Source: an uncultured Eubacteriales bacterium (GTDB lineage Bacteria > Bacillota_A > Clostridia > Christensenellales > Aristaeellaceae). From it: DNA of 9,846 bases. The notes below the pieces were generated by a model. It made no database searches. It was not told where the DNA came from and saw only the letters and a list, made by a program, of their open reading frames with translations. This document shows, one piece after another, positions 1 through 6,053 of this stretch. The translations under genes were made by a program, and so were the position numbers. Numbering within the stretch: position 1 is the stretch's first letter; every line of letters begins with the position of its first letter. The stretch covers positions 1 to 9,846 of the forward strand of contig ONXY01000097.1 in the NCBI GenBank assembly GCA_900321945.1, read 5' to 3'.

Positions 1-686
1 ACCACGACGCCGTCCACATCCTTGCGGTCGATGGACTGCAGATAGGCGGCCATCACGGAGTTGGCGGAATCCATGGAGTCAACCAGGGGCTGCACTTCGC
101 CGACGGTCACGATCTTGCCGGCATCCTCGTATTCCTGCCAGCCGACCTGACGGCGGTCAAAGGGGCTGTTGTAGTTCGGGCCGCGCCAGACCTTGATCAG
201 GCGGACGCCTTCGCCGAACTTCTCGATCATGGCGTCGAGCAGAACGGTGACCAGGGACTTATCCTGCTGGAACAGCTGGGTGATGCCGGGGATCTTCTGA
301 TACTCGCCGTCGGTATAGAACTGGGTGTCGAAGCAGACGATCTTCAGATCCGGATACTGCTCGGTGATGCCCTTCAGGAAGGTGTAAGAACCGTCCTGAT
401 TGCCGTGGCTGATCAGCAGTCCGTCATAGCCGGCGGCCGCGCAGGCGGAAATCCTGTCCTGCCAGGCGTTGAAGTCGCCGTTGCAGAAGTGCACGTCGCA
501 CTCCACGCCGAGAGCCTTGCACAGGTCAACGCAGGAATTGGCCCACATCTGGAAAATGGTGGCGGAAGGCAGCAGCATAATGTAGGCGACCTTCTTGCCG
601 GCAACGGGGTTGGTGGTTTCGGCCGAGGCGGTGCACATCATGACCGCCATCATCAGCGCCAAAACGACAGCTACAATTTTCTTCAT
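1..686 (-). CDS. Sugar ABC transporter substrate-binding protein (partial, 3' end off the left edge)
   Basis: Read on the minus strand from ATG at 684-686, this frame stays open to the left edge (228 full codons visible). A strong AAGGAGG ribosome binding site lies just upstream (CAAGGAGGTTTCCC then ATG). The N-terminus is a clear export signal: Lys-Lys, a hydrophobic stretch rich in Val, Ala, Leu and Met, then a probable signal peptidase I site after Thr-Ala-Ser-Ala at about residue 22. The mature part begins with a beta strand (GKKVAYIMLLPSATIFQMWA) followed by repeated motifs such as AAAGYDGLLISHGN and YPDLKIVCFDTQF. These are typical of the RbsB-like type I periplasmic binding proteins that feed ribose/galactose-type ABC importers. 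It is transcribed away from the microcompartment operon across a shared regulatory region, so it plausibly captures the sugar the operon consumes. The ligand cannot be read from sequence. A Cys in the signal region (VMMC) does not make a normal lipobox. Confidence 0.85.
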   Translation of the reverse strand, partial: MKKIVAVVLALMMAVMMCTASAETTNPVAGKKVAYIMLLPSATIFQMWANSCVDLCKALGVECDVHFCNGDFNAWQDRISACAAAGYDGLLISHGNQDGSYTFLKGITEQYPDLKIVCFDTQFYTDGEYQKIPGITQLFQQDKSLVTVLLDAMIEKFGEGVRLIKVWRGPNYNSPFDRRQVGWQEYEDAGKIVTVGEVQPLVDSMDSANSVMAAYLQSIDRKDVDGVV

Positions 687-710
687 GGGAAACCTCCTTG
701 TAAAATATTT

Positions 711-726
711 GAGCGGATCTCCGCTC
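711..726. repeat. Short palindrome in the leader of the binding-protein gene
   Basis: GAGCGGA (711-717) and TCCGCTC (720-726) are perfect inverted copies separated by two bases. Read as RNA this can form a 6-bp stem with a 4-base loop. It sits between the predicted start site near 733 and the ribosome binding site of the minus-strand gene. That suits a repressor operator or a small 5' leader hairpin. It is too short, and lacks a proper T-run, to be a convincing terminator. Confidence 0.4.
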
Positions 727-739
727 TTTCGCTGCCAGT

Positions 740-768
740 ATCTTATCACCGGGCGGGTATCCTGTCAA
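740..768 (-). promoter_or_regulatory. Sigma-A-type promoter for the binding-protein gene
   Basis: On the minus strand there is a perfect -35 TTGACA (plus-strand 763-768), a 17-bp spacer and a -10 TAAGAT (740-745, 4 of 6 consensus). Transcription should start near 733, about 47 bases before the ATG. An A/T tract (770-779) directly upstream of the -35 could act as an UP element. This is a consensus match by eye only. Confidence 0.65.
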
Positions 769-777
769 GCGTTTTTT

Positions 778-818
778 TAAACAAAATACCTGAAAAATAA
801 CTAAACAAAATCCTGAAA
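778..818. repeat. Direct repeat TAAACAAAAT(A)CCTGAAA, two copies
   Basis: Copy 1 is TAAACAAAATACCTGAAA at 778-795; copy 2 is TAAACAAAATCCTGAAA at 802-818. They are identical except for one extra A in copy 1, and their starts are 24 bp apart. They lie just upstream of the -35 of the minus-strand promoter, roughly 45-85 bp before its predicted start. That is a usual place for an activator or for paired operator binding. The regulator is not in the window. Confidence 0.5.
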
Positions 819-825
819 TGTTTAG
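801..825. repeat. Inverted repeat CTAAACA-N11-TGTTTAG (candidate operator)
   Basis: CTAAACA at 801-807 and TGTTTAG at 819-825 are perfect inverted 7-bp copies with an 11-bp spacer, overlapping the second copy of the direct repeat. The extended half-site TGTTTAGCT (819-827) recurs exactly at 946-954, just downstream of the predicted start of the plus-strand promoter. Dyads of this size between divergent sugar genes are often bound by a local regulator; which family is unknown here. Confidence 0.45.
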
Positions 826-902
826 CTGCCCGGAGCGTTGAATGTCAAAAATGGTCATTAAATTTCAGAAGAAAACAGAATCAACATTTTCAAAAAAGGA
901 TA

Positions 903-931
903 TTGACAAGCGGATACGTGAACAATATAAT
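903..931 (+). promoter_or_regulatory. Consensus sigma-A promoter of the microcompartment operon
   Basis: A perfect -35 TTGACA (903-908), exactly 17 bp of spacer and a perfect -10 TATAAT (926-931) face the aldolase gene. Upstream is A/T-rich (CATTTTCAAAAAAGGA, 885-900), like an UP element. Start of transcription is expected near 938, leaving a leader of about 78 bases. A promoter this close to consensus is likely to be strong and so to need repression. The TGTTTAGCT copy at 946-954, just after the start site, is a good candidate operator. Confidence 0.8.
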
Positions 932-1015
932 AAACGAAGCGGCACTGTTTAGCTATGTTTATATACACGCGTCCGGCACAGCGGGACGGACGACCGGGAA
1001 GGGAGACTGCGGGCA

Positions 1016-1885
1016 ATGAAGCTGAACAAATACCCCACGGACGGCGAGGCGAAGAAAATGATCGTCGACATCGGCCGCCGCATGTACGAAAAGAACTTCG
1101 TGGCCGCCAACGACGGAAACATCTCCGTAAAGGTGGACGACGACATTTTCTGGACCACGCCCACGGGCGTCAGCAAGGGATTCATGTCCGAGGACATGAT
1201 GGTCAAGATGCGCCTGGACGGAACCGTGATCTCCCAGGGGGAGCGCGGCCCTTCCAGCGAGGTGAAGATGCATCTGCGCATCTACAACGAGAACCCGGAG
1301 GCCGGCGCGGTCTGCCACGCCCATCCGCCGGTGAGCACCAGCTTCGCCATCGCCGGCATGAGTCTGGATCTGGCCATCTATCCGGAAGCGCTCGTGAATC
1401 TGGGCACCGTGCCCTGCGTGCATTACGAGGCGCCCGGCTCCCAGGGGATTCCGGACTCCATCGCGCCCTACTGCCGGGACTACAACGCGCTGCTGCTGGC
1501 CAACCACGGCGCCGTGGCCTGGGGCTCCACCCTGACGGAGGCCTGGTACCGGCTGGAGTCCACCGAGCACTACGCCATGGTGATCATGTACACCAGCAAT
1601 ATAATCGGAAAGGCCAACGTGCTTTCCTGCCAGCAGATCAGCGAGCTGATCGCCATCCGGGAGAAGATGGGCATCACCAGCGGCGGCGTTCCGGCCTGCT
1701 CACCGGTGGCCACCAACACGACCGACGTGGTGTCCACATCCGGCCCGGTGAATCCGAAACCGGCGCTGAAGACCTTCGGGCAGAGCGGGGATACCGGATG
1801 CGGATGCGGCGGGAACCAGGCGGCCAGCGAAGCGCAGATCCGCGCCATTACCCAGGCGGTGATGGAGCGGCTGCGCGGGGGATGA
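1016..1885 (+). CDS. Class II (zinc) aldolase with C-terminal encapsulation-peptide-like tail
   Basis: Member of the class II aldolase/adducin family (FucA, RhaD, AraD). Such enzymes cleave a ketose 1-phosphate into dihydroxyacetone phosphate plus an aldehyde. The fold spans about residues 8-215. The zinc site is visible as His101 and His103 (CHAHPP) and His164 (LLANHGAVAWG), and Glu82 (SSEVKMH) is in the place of the catalytic acid. The phosphate-binding GNIS motif is at about 34-37. FucA-type enzymes are about 215 residues; this one has 289. The extra part is a Ser/Thr/Pro-rich linker, a Cys-Gly cluster (GCGCGG, 261-266) and a final amphipathic helix (AQIRAITQAVMERLRGG, 273-289) that resembles microcompartment targeting peptides. 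With mtnK and mtnA downstream, the likely substrate is 5-deoxyribulose 1-phosphate or 5-methylthioribulose 1-phosphate, giving acetaldehyde or methylthioacetaldehyde. Fuculose or rhamnulose 1-phosphate cannot be ruled out from this gene alone. First gene after the strong promoter. Confidence 0.9.
   Translation: MKLNKYPTDGEAKKMIVDIGRRMYEKNFVAANDGNISVKVDDDIFWTTPTGVSKGFMSEDMMVKMRLDGTVISQGERGPSSEVKMHLRIYNENPEAGAVCHAHPPVSTSFAIAGMSLDLAIYPEALVNLGTVPCVHYEAPGSQGIPDSIAPYCRDYNALLLANHGAVAWGSTLTEAWYRLESTEHYAMVIMYTSNIIGKANVLSCQQISELIAIREKMGITSGGVPACSPVATNTTDVVSTSGPVNPKPALKTFGQSGDTGCGCGGNQAASEAQIRAITQAVMERLRGG
1829..1882 (+). other. Encapsulation-peptide-like helix at the C-terminus of the aldolase
   Basis: The last 18 or so codons encode SEAQIRAITQAVMERLRGG-type sequence. 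It shows the (I/V)xx(I/V)xxxVxxxL spacing of hydrophobic residues on one helix face that is known from PduP, PduD and related cargo proteins. It follows a flexible linker. The PduP homologue of the same operon has a similar helix (QQIQQIVEEVLRNL) at its N-terminus. Targeting is inferred from this similarity. Confidence 0.7.
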
Positions 1886-1918
1886 GCCTCCGGCGGAATG
1901 AAAGGACGGAATAGAGAG

Positions 1919-1925
1919 AGGAGGG
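1919..1925 (+). promoter_or_regulatory. Ribosome binding site that sets the GTG start at 1933
   Basis: AGGAGGG ends 7 bases before GTG (1933-1935). The codons straight after it encode the beta strand of the FAD fold (RVVVIGGVAAG), so no later start is possible without losing the cofactor site. Confidence 0.75.
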
Positions 1926-1932
1926 CTTTTCC

Positions 1933-3264
1933 GTGCGGGTGGTTGTGATCGGAGGCGTGGCCGCGGGAATGAGCGCGGCCAGCAAGCTGCGCCGGATGGA
2001 CCCGAAGGCGGAGATTACGGTTTACGAGCGGGGGAGCTTCCTGTCCTACGGAGCCTGCGGCCTTCCCTATTATATCGGCGGATGGAACGAGGATCCGAAG
2101 AAGCTGATCGCCCGGACGCCGGAAAAGTTCCGGGAAATGGGGATCGAGACAAAGCTGCGGCACGAGGTCCTGCGGGTCGATCCGAAGGAGAAGACCGTGA
2201 CCGTGCGCGATCTGGACGGCGGGAGAGAGTTCACCGACCGGTGGGACAAGCTGATGATCGCCGTGGGCTGCCGCAGCGCGGCGCCGCCCGTGCCGGGCTA
2301 CGACCTGCCGGCCGTATTCTCCCTGCGGTCCATGGAGGACGGGATGCTGCTGCACGAGGTCGCCCGGCTGCCCGGGATCCGGCACGTGGCGATCGTGGGC
2401 GGAGGGGCCATCGGCGTGGAGATGGCGGAGGCCCTGACCCGGCTGGGAAAGAAGATCACGCTGCTGGAGGGGGCGGAGCGGCTGCTGCGGCCCTTCGAGC
2501 CCGAGTTTTCCGAGCTGGCGGCGCAGGAGCTGGAGAAGAACGGCGTGCGCGTCCTGCTGCGGACCAGACTGCAGGCCATCGAGGAGAAGGGCGACCGCCG
2601 GATCGTGAAAACGGAGAAGGAGGACATCGCCTGCGACCTGGTGCTGATGGCCGCGGGAATCCGGCCGGAAACCGGCTTCCTGAAGGATACCGGGATCCGC
2701 ATGGTCCGGAACGGAGCGATCCTCGTGGACCGGGAGATGCGCACAAGCCTGCCGGACGTGTACGCGGCCGGAGACTGCGCCACCTGTTATCACCGGGTGC
2801 TGGAGGAGGACTACTATCTCGCGCTTGGAACCGCGGCCAACAAGACCGGCCGGATCGCCGGCGAGAACCTGGCGGGCGGGCACGTGAAGTTCCCGGGCGT
2901 GCTGGGCACCGCGGCCATCAAGATCTTCGACCTGGAGATGGGCCGGACGGGGCTGAGCGAGACGGAGGCGGAACGATCGGGAATCCCGTACAGAACGAAG
3001 ACGGTCACCGCTCAGGACCATCCCGCCTACTACCCGGATCCGAAGCCGCTGATGATCAAACTGATCTACGACGCGCGGACCCGGCGCCTGCTTGGCGCGA
3101 ACGCCGCTGGAACCCACGACGCGGTGATGCGGACGGACGTGCTGGCCGCGGCCGTGCACGCCGGGATGACCACGGAAGAGCTGGGTATGCTGGACCTGGC
3201 CTACGCGCCGCCCTTCGCCTCGGTGTGGGACGCGGTGCATATCGCCGCCAACGCGGCGAAATAG
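1933..3264 (+). CDS. CoA-disulfide reductase / NADH oxidase-like FAD flavoprotein
   Basis: Pyridine-nucleotide disulfide oxidoreductase of the single-Cys group (CoADR, Nox, Npsr). The FAD site is at the N-terminus (VVIGGVAAGMSAA, 4-16), and the redox Cys42 lies in SYGACGLPYYIGG. A second nucleotide site is at 154-166 (IVGGGAIGVEMAE); the acidic residue at the end of its second strand (LLEG, Glu179) suggests NADH. A further FAD motif is VYAAGDC (276-282), and the dimerisation domain carries the YAPPF signature (424-428) seen in CoA-disulfide reductases. At 443 residues it is full length, with no rhodanese fusion and no encapsulation helix. It could reoxidise NADH made by the aldehyde dehydrogenase, or keep CoA reduced; sequence does not decide. 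Start is GTG, 7 bases after AGGAGGG (1919-1925); the next gene follows after 16 bases. Confidence 0.85.
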   Translation: MRVVVIGGVAAGMSAASKLRRMDPKAEITVYERGSFLSYGACGLPYYIGGWNEDPKKLIARTPEKFREMGIETKLRHEVLRVDPKEKTVTVRDLDGGREFTDRWDKLMIAVGCRSAAPPVPGYDLPAVFSLRSMEDGMLLHEVARLPGIRHVAIVGGGAIGVEMAEALTRLGKKITLLEGAERLLRPFEPEFSELAAQELEKNGVRVLLRTRLQAIEEKGDRRIVKTEKEDIACDLVLMAAGIRPETGFLKDTGIRMVRNGAILVDREMRTSLPDVYAAGDCATCYHRVLEEDYYLALGTAANKTGRIAGENLAGGHVKFPGVLGTAAIKIFDLEMGRTGLSETEAERSGIPYRTKTVTAQDHPAYYPDPKPLMIKLIYDARTRRLLGANAAGTHDAVMRTDVLAAAVHAGMTTEELGMLDLAYAPPFASVWDAVHIAANAAK

Positions 3265-3280
3265 GAAAGGAGACGGGGGA

Positions 3281-4048
3281 ATGGACAGGCGCTGTACGCT
3301 GGAGCAGGCCGTCGCCTCCCTGGAGGACGGGGCGCTGGTAGGTCTGGGCGGAAACACCCTGAACAGGGCGCCCATGGCCGCGGTGGCTGAAATCATCCGG
3401 CAGGGAAAACGGAAACTCCGCCTGGTCAAGACCGCCGGGGGGATGGATATCGACCTGCTGTGCCGGGCGGGCTGCGTTTCCACGGTGGACGCCGGGTTCA
3501 TCAGCTACGAGAGCGAATTCGGCCTCGCGCAGTTTTACCGCAGGGCCGTGCAGCGGGGCGAGGTTACCGCCCACGAGCACGCCTGCTACACGGTGATCTC
3601 CGCGCTGCGGGCGGCCAGCTTCGGAATTCCGTTCATGCCGGTGCGTGGGCTGCAGATCAGCGATCTCAGGAAGGTCAACGACTACTTCGCCGACGTGAAG
3701 GATCCCTTCAGCGGGGAAACGCTGGCGGCGGTGAAGGCCATCGCCCCGGATGTCAGCATTCTCCACGTTCAGGAGGCCGACGCGGCCGGGAACGCCAGGA
3801 TCCGGGGTCCCCTTTACGAGGACGCGCTGCTGGCGCGGGCTTCGAAACGGGTCATCGTGACCGCGGAGCGGATCGTCGGGGACGGATACTTCGCGGGGCA
3901 GCAGGAGAAGCCCCAGATTCCGGGCTTCCTCGTGAGCCACGTGGTCCACGCGCCGCGCGGCGCGGCGCCGGGCTGCTGCCCGGAGGAATACGGCATCGAC
4001 CGGGAGGGAATCCTGGAAGCCAGGCGGGAAGGGGATGAGCGGACGTGA
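3281..4048 (+). CDS. Class I CoA-transferase-like alpha subunit (glutaconate CoA-transferase A type)
   Basis: 255 residues resembling the A subunit of heterodimeric class I CoA-transferases (GctA and IpdA type). Seen are the N-terminal glycine-rich loop (LVGLGGNTLNRAP, 19-31), the central strand region KLRLVKTAGGMDIDLL (45-60) and the conserved block HEHACYTVISALRAA followed by FGIPFMPVRG (98-123). The C-terminal strand (RVIVTAERIV) is typical of the family. Known members move CoA between acids, or, in the IpdAB branch, open a ring by hydrolysis of a CoA thioester. In this operon it could act on acyl-CoA formed by the PduP homologue, but the substrate is unknown. ATG follows AAAGGAG with normal spacing. 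Its stop overlaps the start of the beta subunit by four bases (GTGA at 4045-4048), consistent with coupled translation of a complex. Confidence 0.8.
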   Translation: MDRRCTLEQAVASLEDGALVGLGGNTLNRAPMAAVAEIIRQGKRKLRLVKTAGGMDIDLLCRAGCVSTVDAGFISYESEFGLAQFYRRAVQRGEVTAHEHACYTVISALRAASFGIPFMPVRGLQISDLRKVNDYFADVKDPFSGETLAAVKAIAPDVSILHVQEADAAGNARIRGPLYEDALLARASKRVIVTAERIVGDGYFAGQQEKPQIPGFLVSHVVHAPRGAAPGCCPEEYGIDREGILEARREGDERT

Positions 4049-4770
4049 GGGATGAAATCCGGCCCGGGGACATGATGGCGGTCTGCATGGCCCGGCTGAT
4101 CCGGAACGGGGAGACCGTGTTCCACGGGGTTTCCTCCCATCTGCCGATGATCGCGCTGCTGCTGGCCCGCCATACCCACGCGCCGGACGCGGTGCACCTG
4201 AACATTCCCGGAGGCGTGAATCCCGACGAGCCGGCCCTGCGGGCGTTCACAAGCGCGGGGAACGAGCTGTACGCGCCGGCGTGCGCGGCGTTCCCGCTGA
4301 TGGACGTGTTCGATCTGAGCATGCGGGGAGGGCTGGACGTGGCTTTCCTCAGCGGCGTGCAGTTTGATCAGGAGGGGCGGGTGAACGCCTCGGTGATCGG
4401 GGACTACCGGAAGCCGAAGGTGCGCCTGCCCGGGGGAGCCGGAAGCGCGGTGCTGATCCCCACGGCGAAACGGGCGGTGATCTGGCGCACGAAACACGAC
4501 CGGCGGACCTTTACGGAACGGGTGGACTTCACCACCGCGAAGGGACATGTCAGCGACATTGTGACGCCCCTGTGCCACTTCGCGATGCGGGAGGGAAAGC
4601 TGATCGTGGAGAGCGTCCATCCCGGCCACAGCCTGGCGGAGGTGGCGGAGAACACCGGTTTCCCCGTGCAGTATTACGAGGAGAAAGAGACGCCGCCCCC
4701 GACGGAGGAGGAGATGAGGCAGCTCCGCCGGATCGATCCCAGGGACCTGAGAAGCATCGAGTTCGCCTGA
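4045..4770 (+). CDS. Class I CoA-transferase-like beta subunit, catalytic Glu not evident
   Basis: 241 residues resembling GctB/IpdB-type beta subunits. The family pattern is seen in VFHGVSSHLPMIALLLARHT (25-44), then HAPDAVHLNIPGGVNP (45-60), and later in MRGGLDVAFLSGVQFDQEGRVN and the LPGGAGSAVLIP region. In glutaconate CoA-transferase the catalytic Glu54 of the beta subunit follows the HAP motif at about this place. Here residues 51-57 read HLNIPGG, with no acidic residue. That suggests a non-transferase activity (compare the ring-opening hydrolase IpdAB, which is reported to lack the usual Glu) or a diverged active site. This rests on alignment by memory. GTG start, overlapping the alpha gene by four bases; an AAGGGG site lies about 10 bases upstream. 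A 49-base AT-rich gap follows before the next gene, with no terminator visible. Confidence 0.75.
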   Translation: MRDEIRPGDMMAVCMARLIRNGETVFHGVSSHLPMIALLLARHTHAPDAVHLNIPGGVNPDEPALRAFTSAGNELYAPACAAFPLMDVFDLSMRGGLDVAFLSGVQFDQEGRVNASVIGDYRKPKVRLPGGAGSAVLIPTAKRAVIWRTKHDRRTFTERVDFTTAKGHVSDIVTPLCHFAMREGKLIVESVHPGHSLAEVAENTGFPVQYYEEKETPPPTEEEMRQLRRIDPRDLRSIEFA

Positions 4771-4819
4771 TGCTTCGGAAAATATAAAGAAAACAACAAA
4801 GAGAAAGGAAGAGAGAACC

Positions 4820-6034
4820 ATGGCAGGCTATGATACGTATTTTCTGATGAAGGAAGAGGACGTGGCGGGATATGTGCAGGCGAAATACGCCGGATACTTC
4901 GCTCCGGACGCGAAGCTGACCGTGAAGGAGATCGGGGACGGCAACCTGAACTACGTGTTCCGGGTCGTGGAGGAAGCCACGGGCAAATCCATGATCGTCA
5001 AGCAGGCCGGCGAGGCGCTCCGGATCTCCGCCGAGATGCACGTATCCACCGACCGGAACCGGATCGAGAGCGAGATCCTGCAGATCCAGGACAGGCTGGC
5101 CCCGGGGACGGTTCCGAAGATCTACGGATACGACACCGTCATGTGCGCCTGCGCCATGGAGGACCTGAGCGACCACGAGCTGATGCGCTACGCGCTGATG
5201 CGGCACGAGACCTTCCCCCGGTTCGCGGAGGACATTTCCACCTATATGGTGAACACTCTGCTGAAGACCACGGACGTGGTCATGGAGCACAAGGAAAAGA
5301 AGGCGCTGGTGAAGAGCTTCATCAACCCCGAACTGTGTGAGATTACCGAGGATCTGGTACTGATGGAGCCCTACAACGACCACAACGGAAGGAACATCGT
5401 GGATCCGCTGATCGCGGACTTCGTGAAGAAAGAACTGTACGGGGACAAGGCGCTGCTGCTGGCGGCGGCGAAGCTGAAGTTCGAGTTCATGAACAACGCC
5501 CAGGCGCTGCTGCACGGCGATCTGCACACCGGCTCCATCTTCGTGAAGAAGGATTCCACGAAGGTTTTCGATCCGGAATTCGCTTTCTACGGCCCCATGG
5601 GATACGATATCGGGAACGTGATCGCCAACCTGATTTTCGCCTACGACAACGGCGCGGCCGCCGGGGACGAAGCCTTCTGCGGCTGGGTGCTGGACACCAT
5701 CCGGGAAACGGTGGATCTTTTCATCTCCAAGTTCCTGAAGGCCTGGGACGAGAGTGTGACGGAGCCCATGGCGAAGGTCGAGGGCTTCCGGGAGGCGTAT
5801 CTGAAGAGCATCATGAGCGACACGGCGGCCTACACCGGCACGGAGCTGCACCGCAGGACCGTGGGCATGGCGCAGGTGAAGGACGTGAACACGATCGCGG
5901 ATCCGGAAAAGCGGGCGTACGCGAAGAAACTGAACATCATCGCCGGCAAGGACTACATCCTGAACCGGGAGAGCTTCTTCGACGGACAGAGCTTCACCGA
6001 CGCCGTGAAGCGGGCGGAAGCGGCGCTGAAATAA
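4820..6034 (+). CDS. mtnK: 5-Methylthioribose kinase homologue (MtnK), possibly 5-deoxyribose kinase
   Basis: Sugar kinase of the choline/aminoglycoside kinase fold that phosphorylates C1 of 5-methylthioribose using ATP. At 404 residues it matches the family length (about 400). Visible are the nucleotide loop [12 protein letters not shown] (38-49), the lysine of the N-lobe ([10 protein letters not shown], Lys61), the conserved STDRNRIE (76-83), the catalytic loop [10 protein letters not shown] (231-240, Asp234), the metal-binding DPE (251-253, in [11 protein letters not shown]) and the Arg345-Arg346 pair (LHRRTVG) that contacts the sugar in known MtnK. Related kinases in the DHAP shunt act on both 5-methylthioribose and 5-deoxyribose. 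In this microcompartment context 5-deoxyribose is at least as likely. No encapsulation helix is seen, so it should act in the cytosol. The ATG has a moderate upstream site (AAAGGAAGAG). The isomerase gene follows after 19 bases. Confidence 0.9.
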   Translation: MAGYDTYFLMKEEDVAGYVQAKYAGYFAPDAKLTVKEIGDGNLNYVFRVVEEATGKSMIVKQAGEALRISAEMHVSTDRNRIESEILQIQDRLAPGTVPKIYGYDTVMCACAMEDLSDHELMRYALMRHETFPRFAEDISTYMVNTLLKTTDVVMEHKEKKALVKSFINPELCEITEDLVLMEPYNDHNGRNIVDPLIADFVKKELYGDKALLLAAAKLKFEFMNNAQALLHGDLHTGSIFVKKDSTKVFDPEFAFYGPMGYDIGNVIANLIFAYDNGAAAGDEAFCGWVLDTIRETVDLFISKFLKAWDESVTEPMAKVEGFREAYLKSIMSDTAAYTGTELHRRTVGMAQVKDVNTIADPEKRAYAKKLNIIAGKDYILNRESFFDGQSFTDAVKRAEAALK

Positions 6035-6053
6035 GGAAAGGCGGAAAAAAACA

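Larger units (their letters stand above)
687..1015. other. Divergent intergenic regulatory region without a gene
   Basis: This 329-base AT-rich stretch separates the minus-strand binding-protein gene from the plus-strand operon. It holds the two opposing promoters, the 24-bp-offset direct repeat, the TGTTTAG motifs and the small palindrome listed separately. I see no RNA gene or convincing riboswitch fold. The T-run at 772-778 has no GC-rich hairpin before it, so it is not called a terminator. The last part, from about 961, is GC-rich leader with a GGAAGGGAG ribosome binding site at 997-1005 ahead of the ATG at 1016. Confidence 0.7.

Noticed and set aside
772..778. T-run as the end of a plus-strand terminator
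   Set aside because: No GC-rich hairpin lies directly before it, and no plus-strand gene ends upstream. It more likely belongs to the A/T-rich upstream part of the minus-strand promoter.
405..800. Plus-strand open frame overlapping the binding-protein gene and the intergenic region
   Set aside because: It is the complement of the signal-peptide-bearing gene on the minus strand and shows no domain of its own.
815..827. Catabolite repression (cre) site
   Set aside because: TGAAATGTTTAGC has the TGAAA start but lacks the central CG pair of the cre consensus, so the match is too weak.
955..1914. Plus-strand frame starting upstream of the aldolase in another reading frame
   Set aside because: Its translation is Arg/Gly-rich with no family likeness, it lacks a ribosome binding site, and the frame at 1016 has all catalytic residues of an aldolase.
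1570..3501. Long minus-strand open frame (643 codons) opposite the aldolase end and the flavoprotein
   Set aside because: Low-complexity Arg/His/Pro-rich translation, no domain, fully covered by genes with clear motifs on the other strand.
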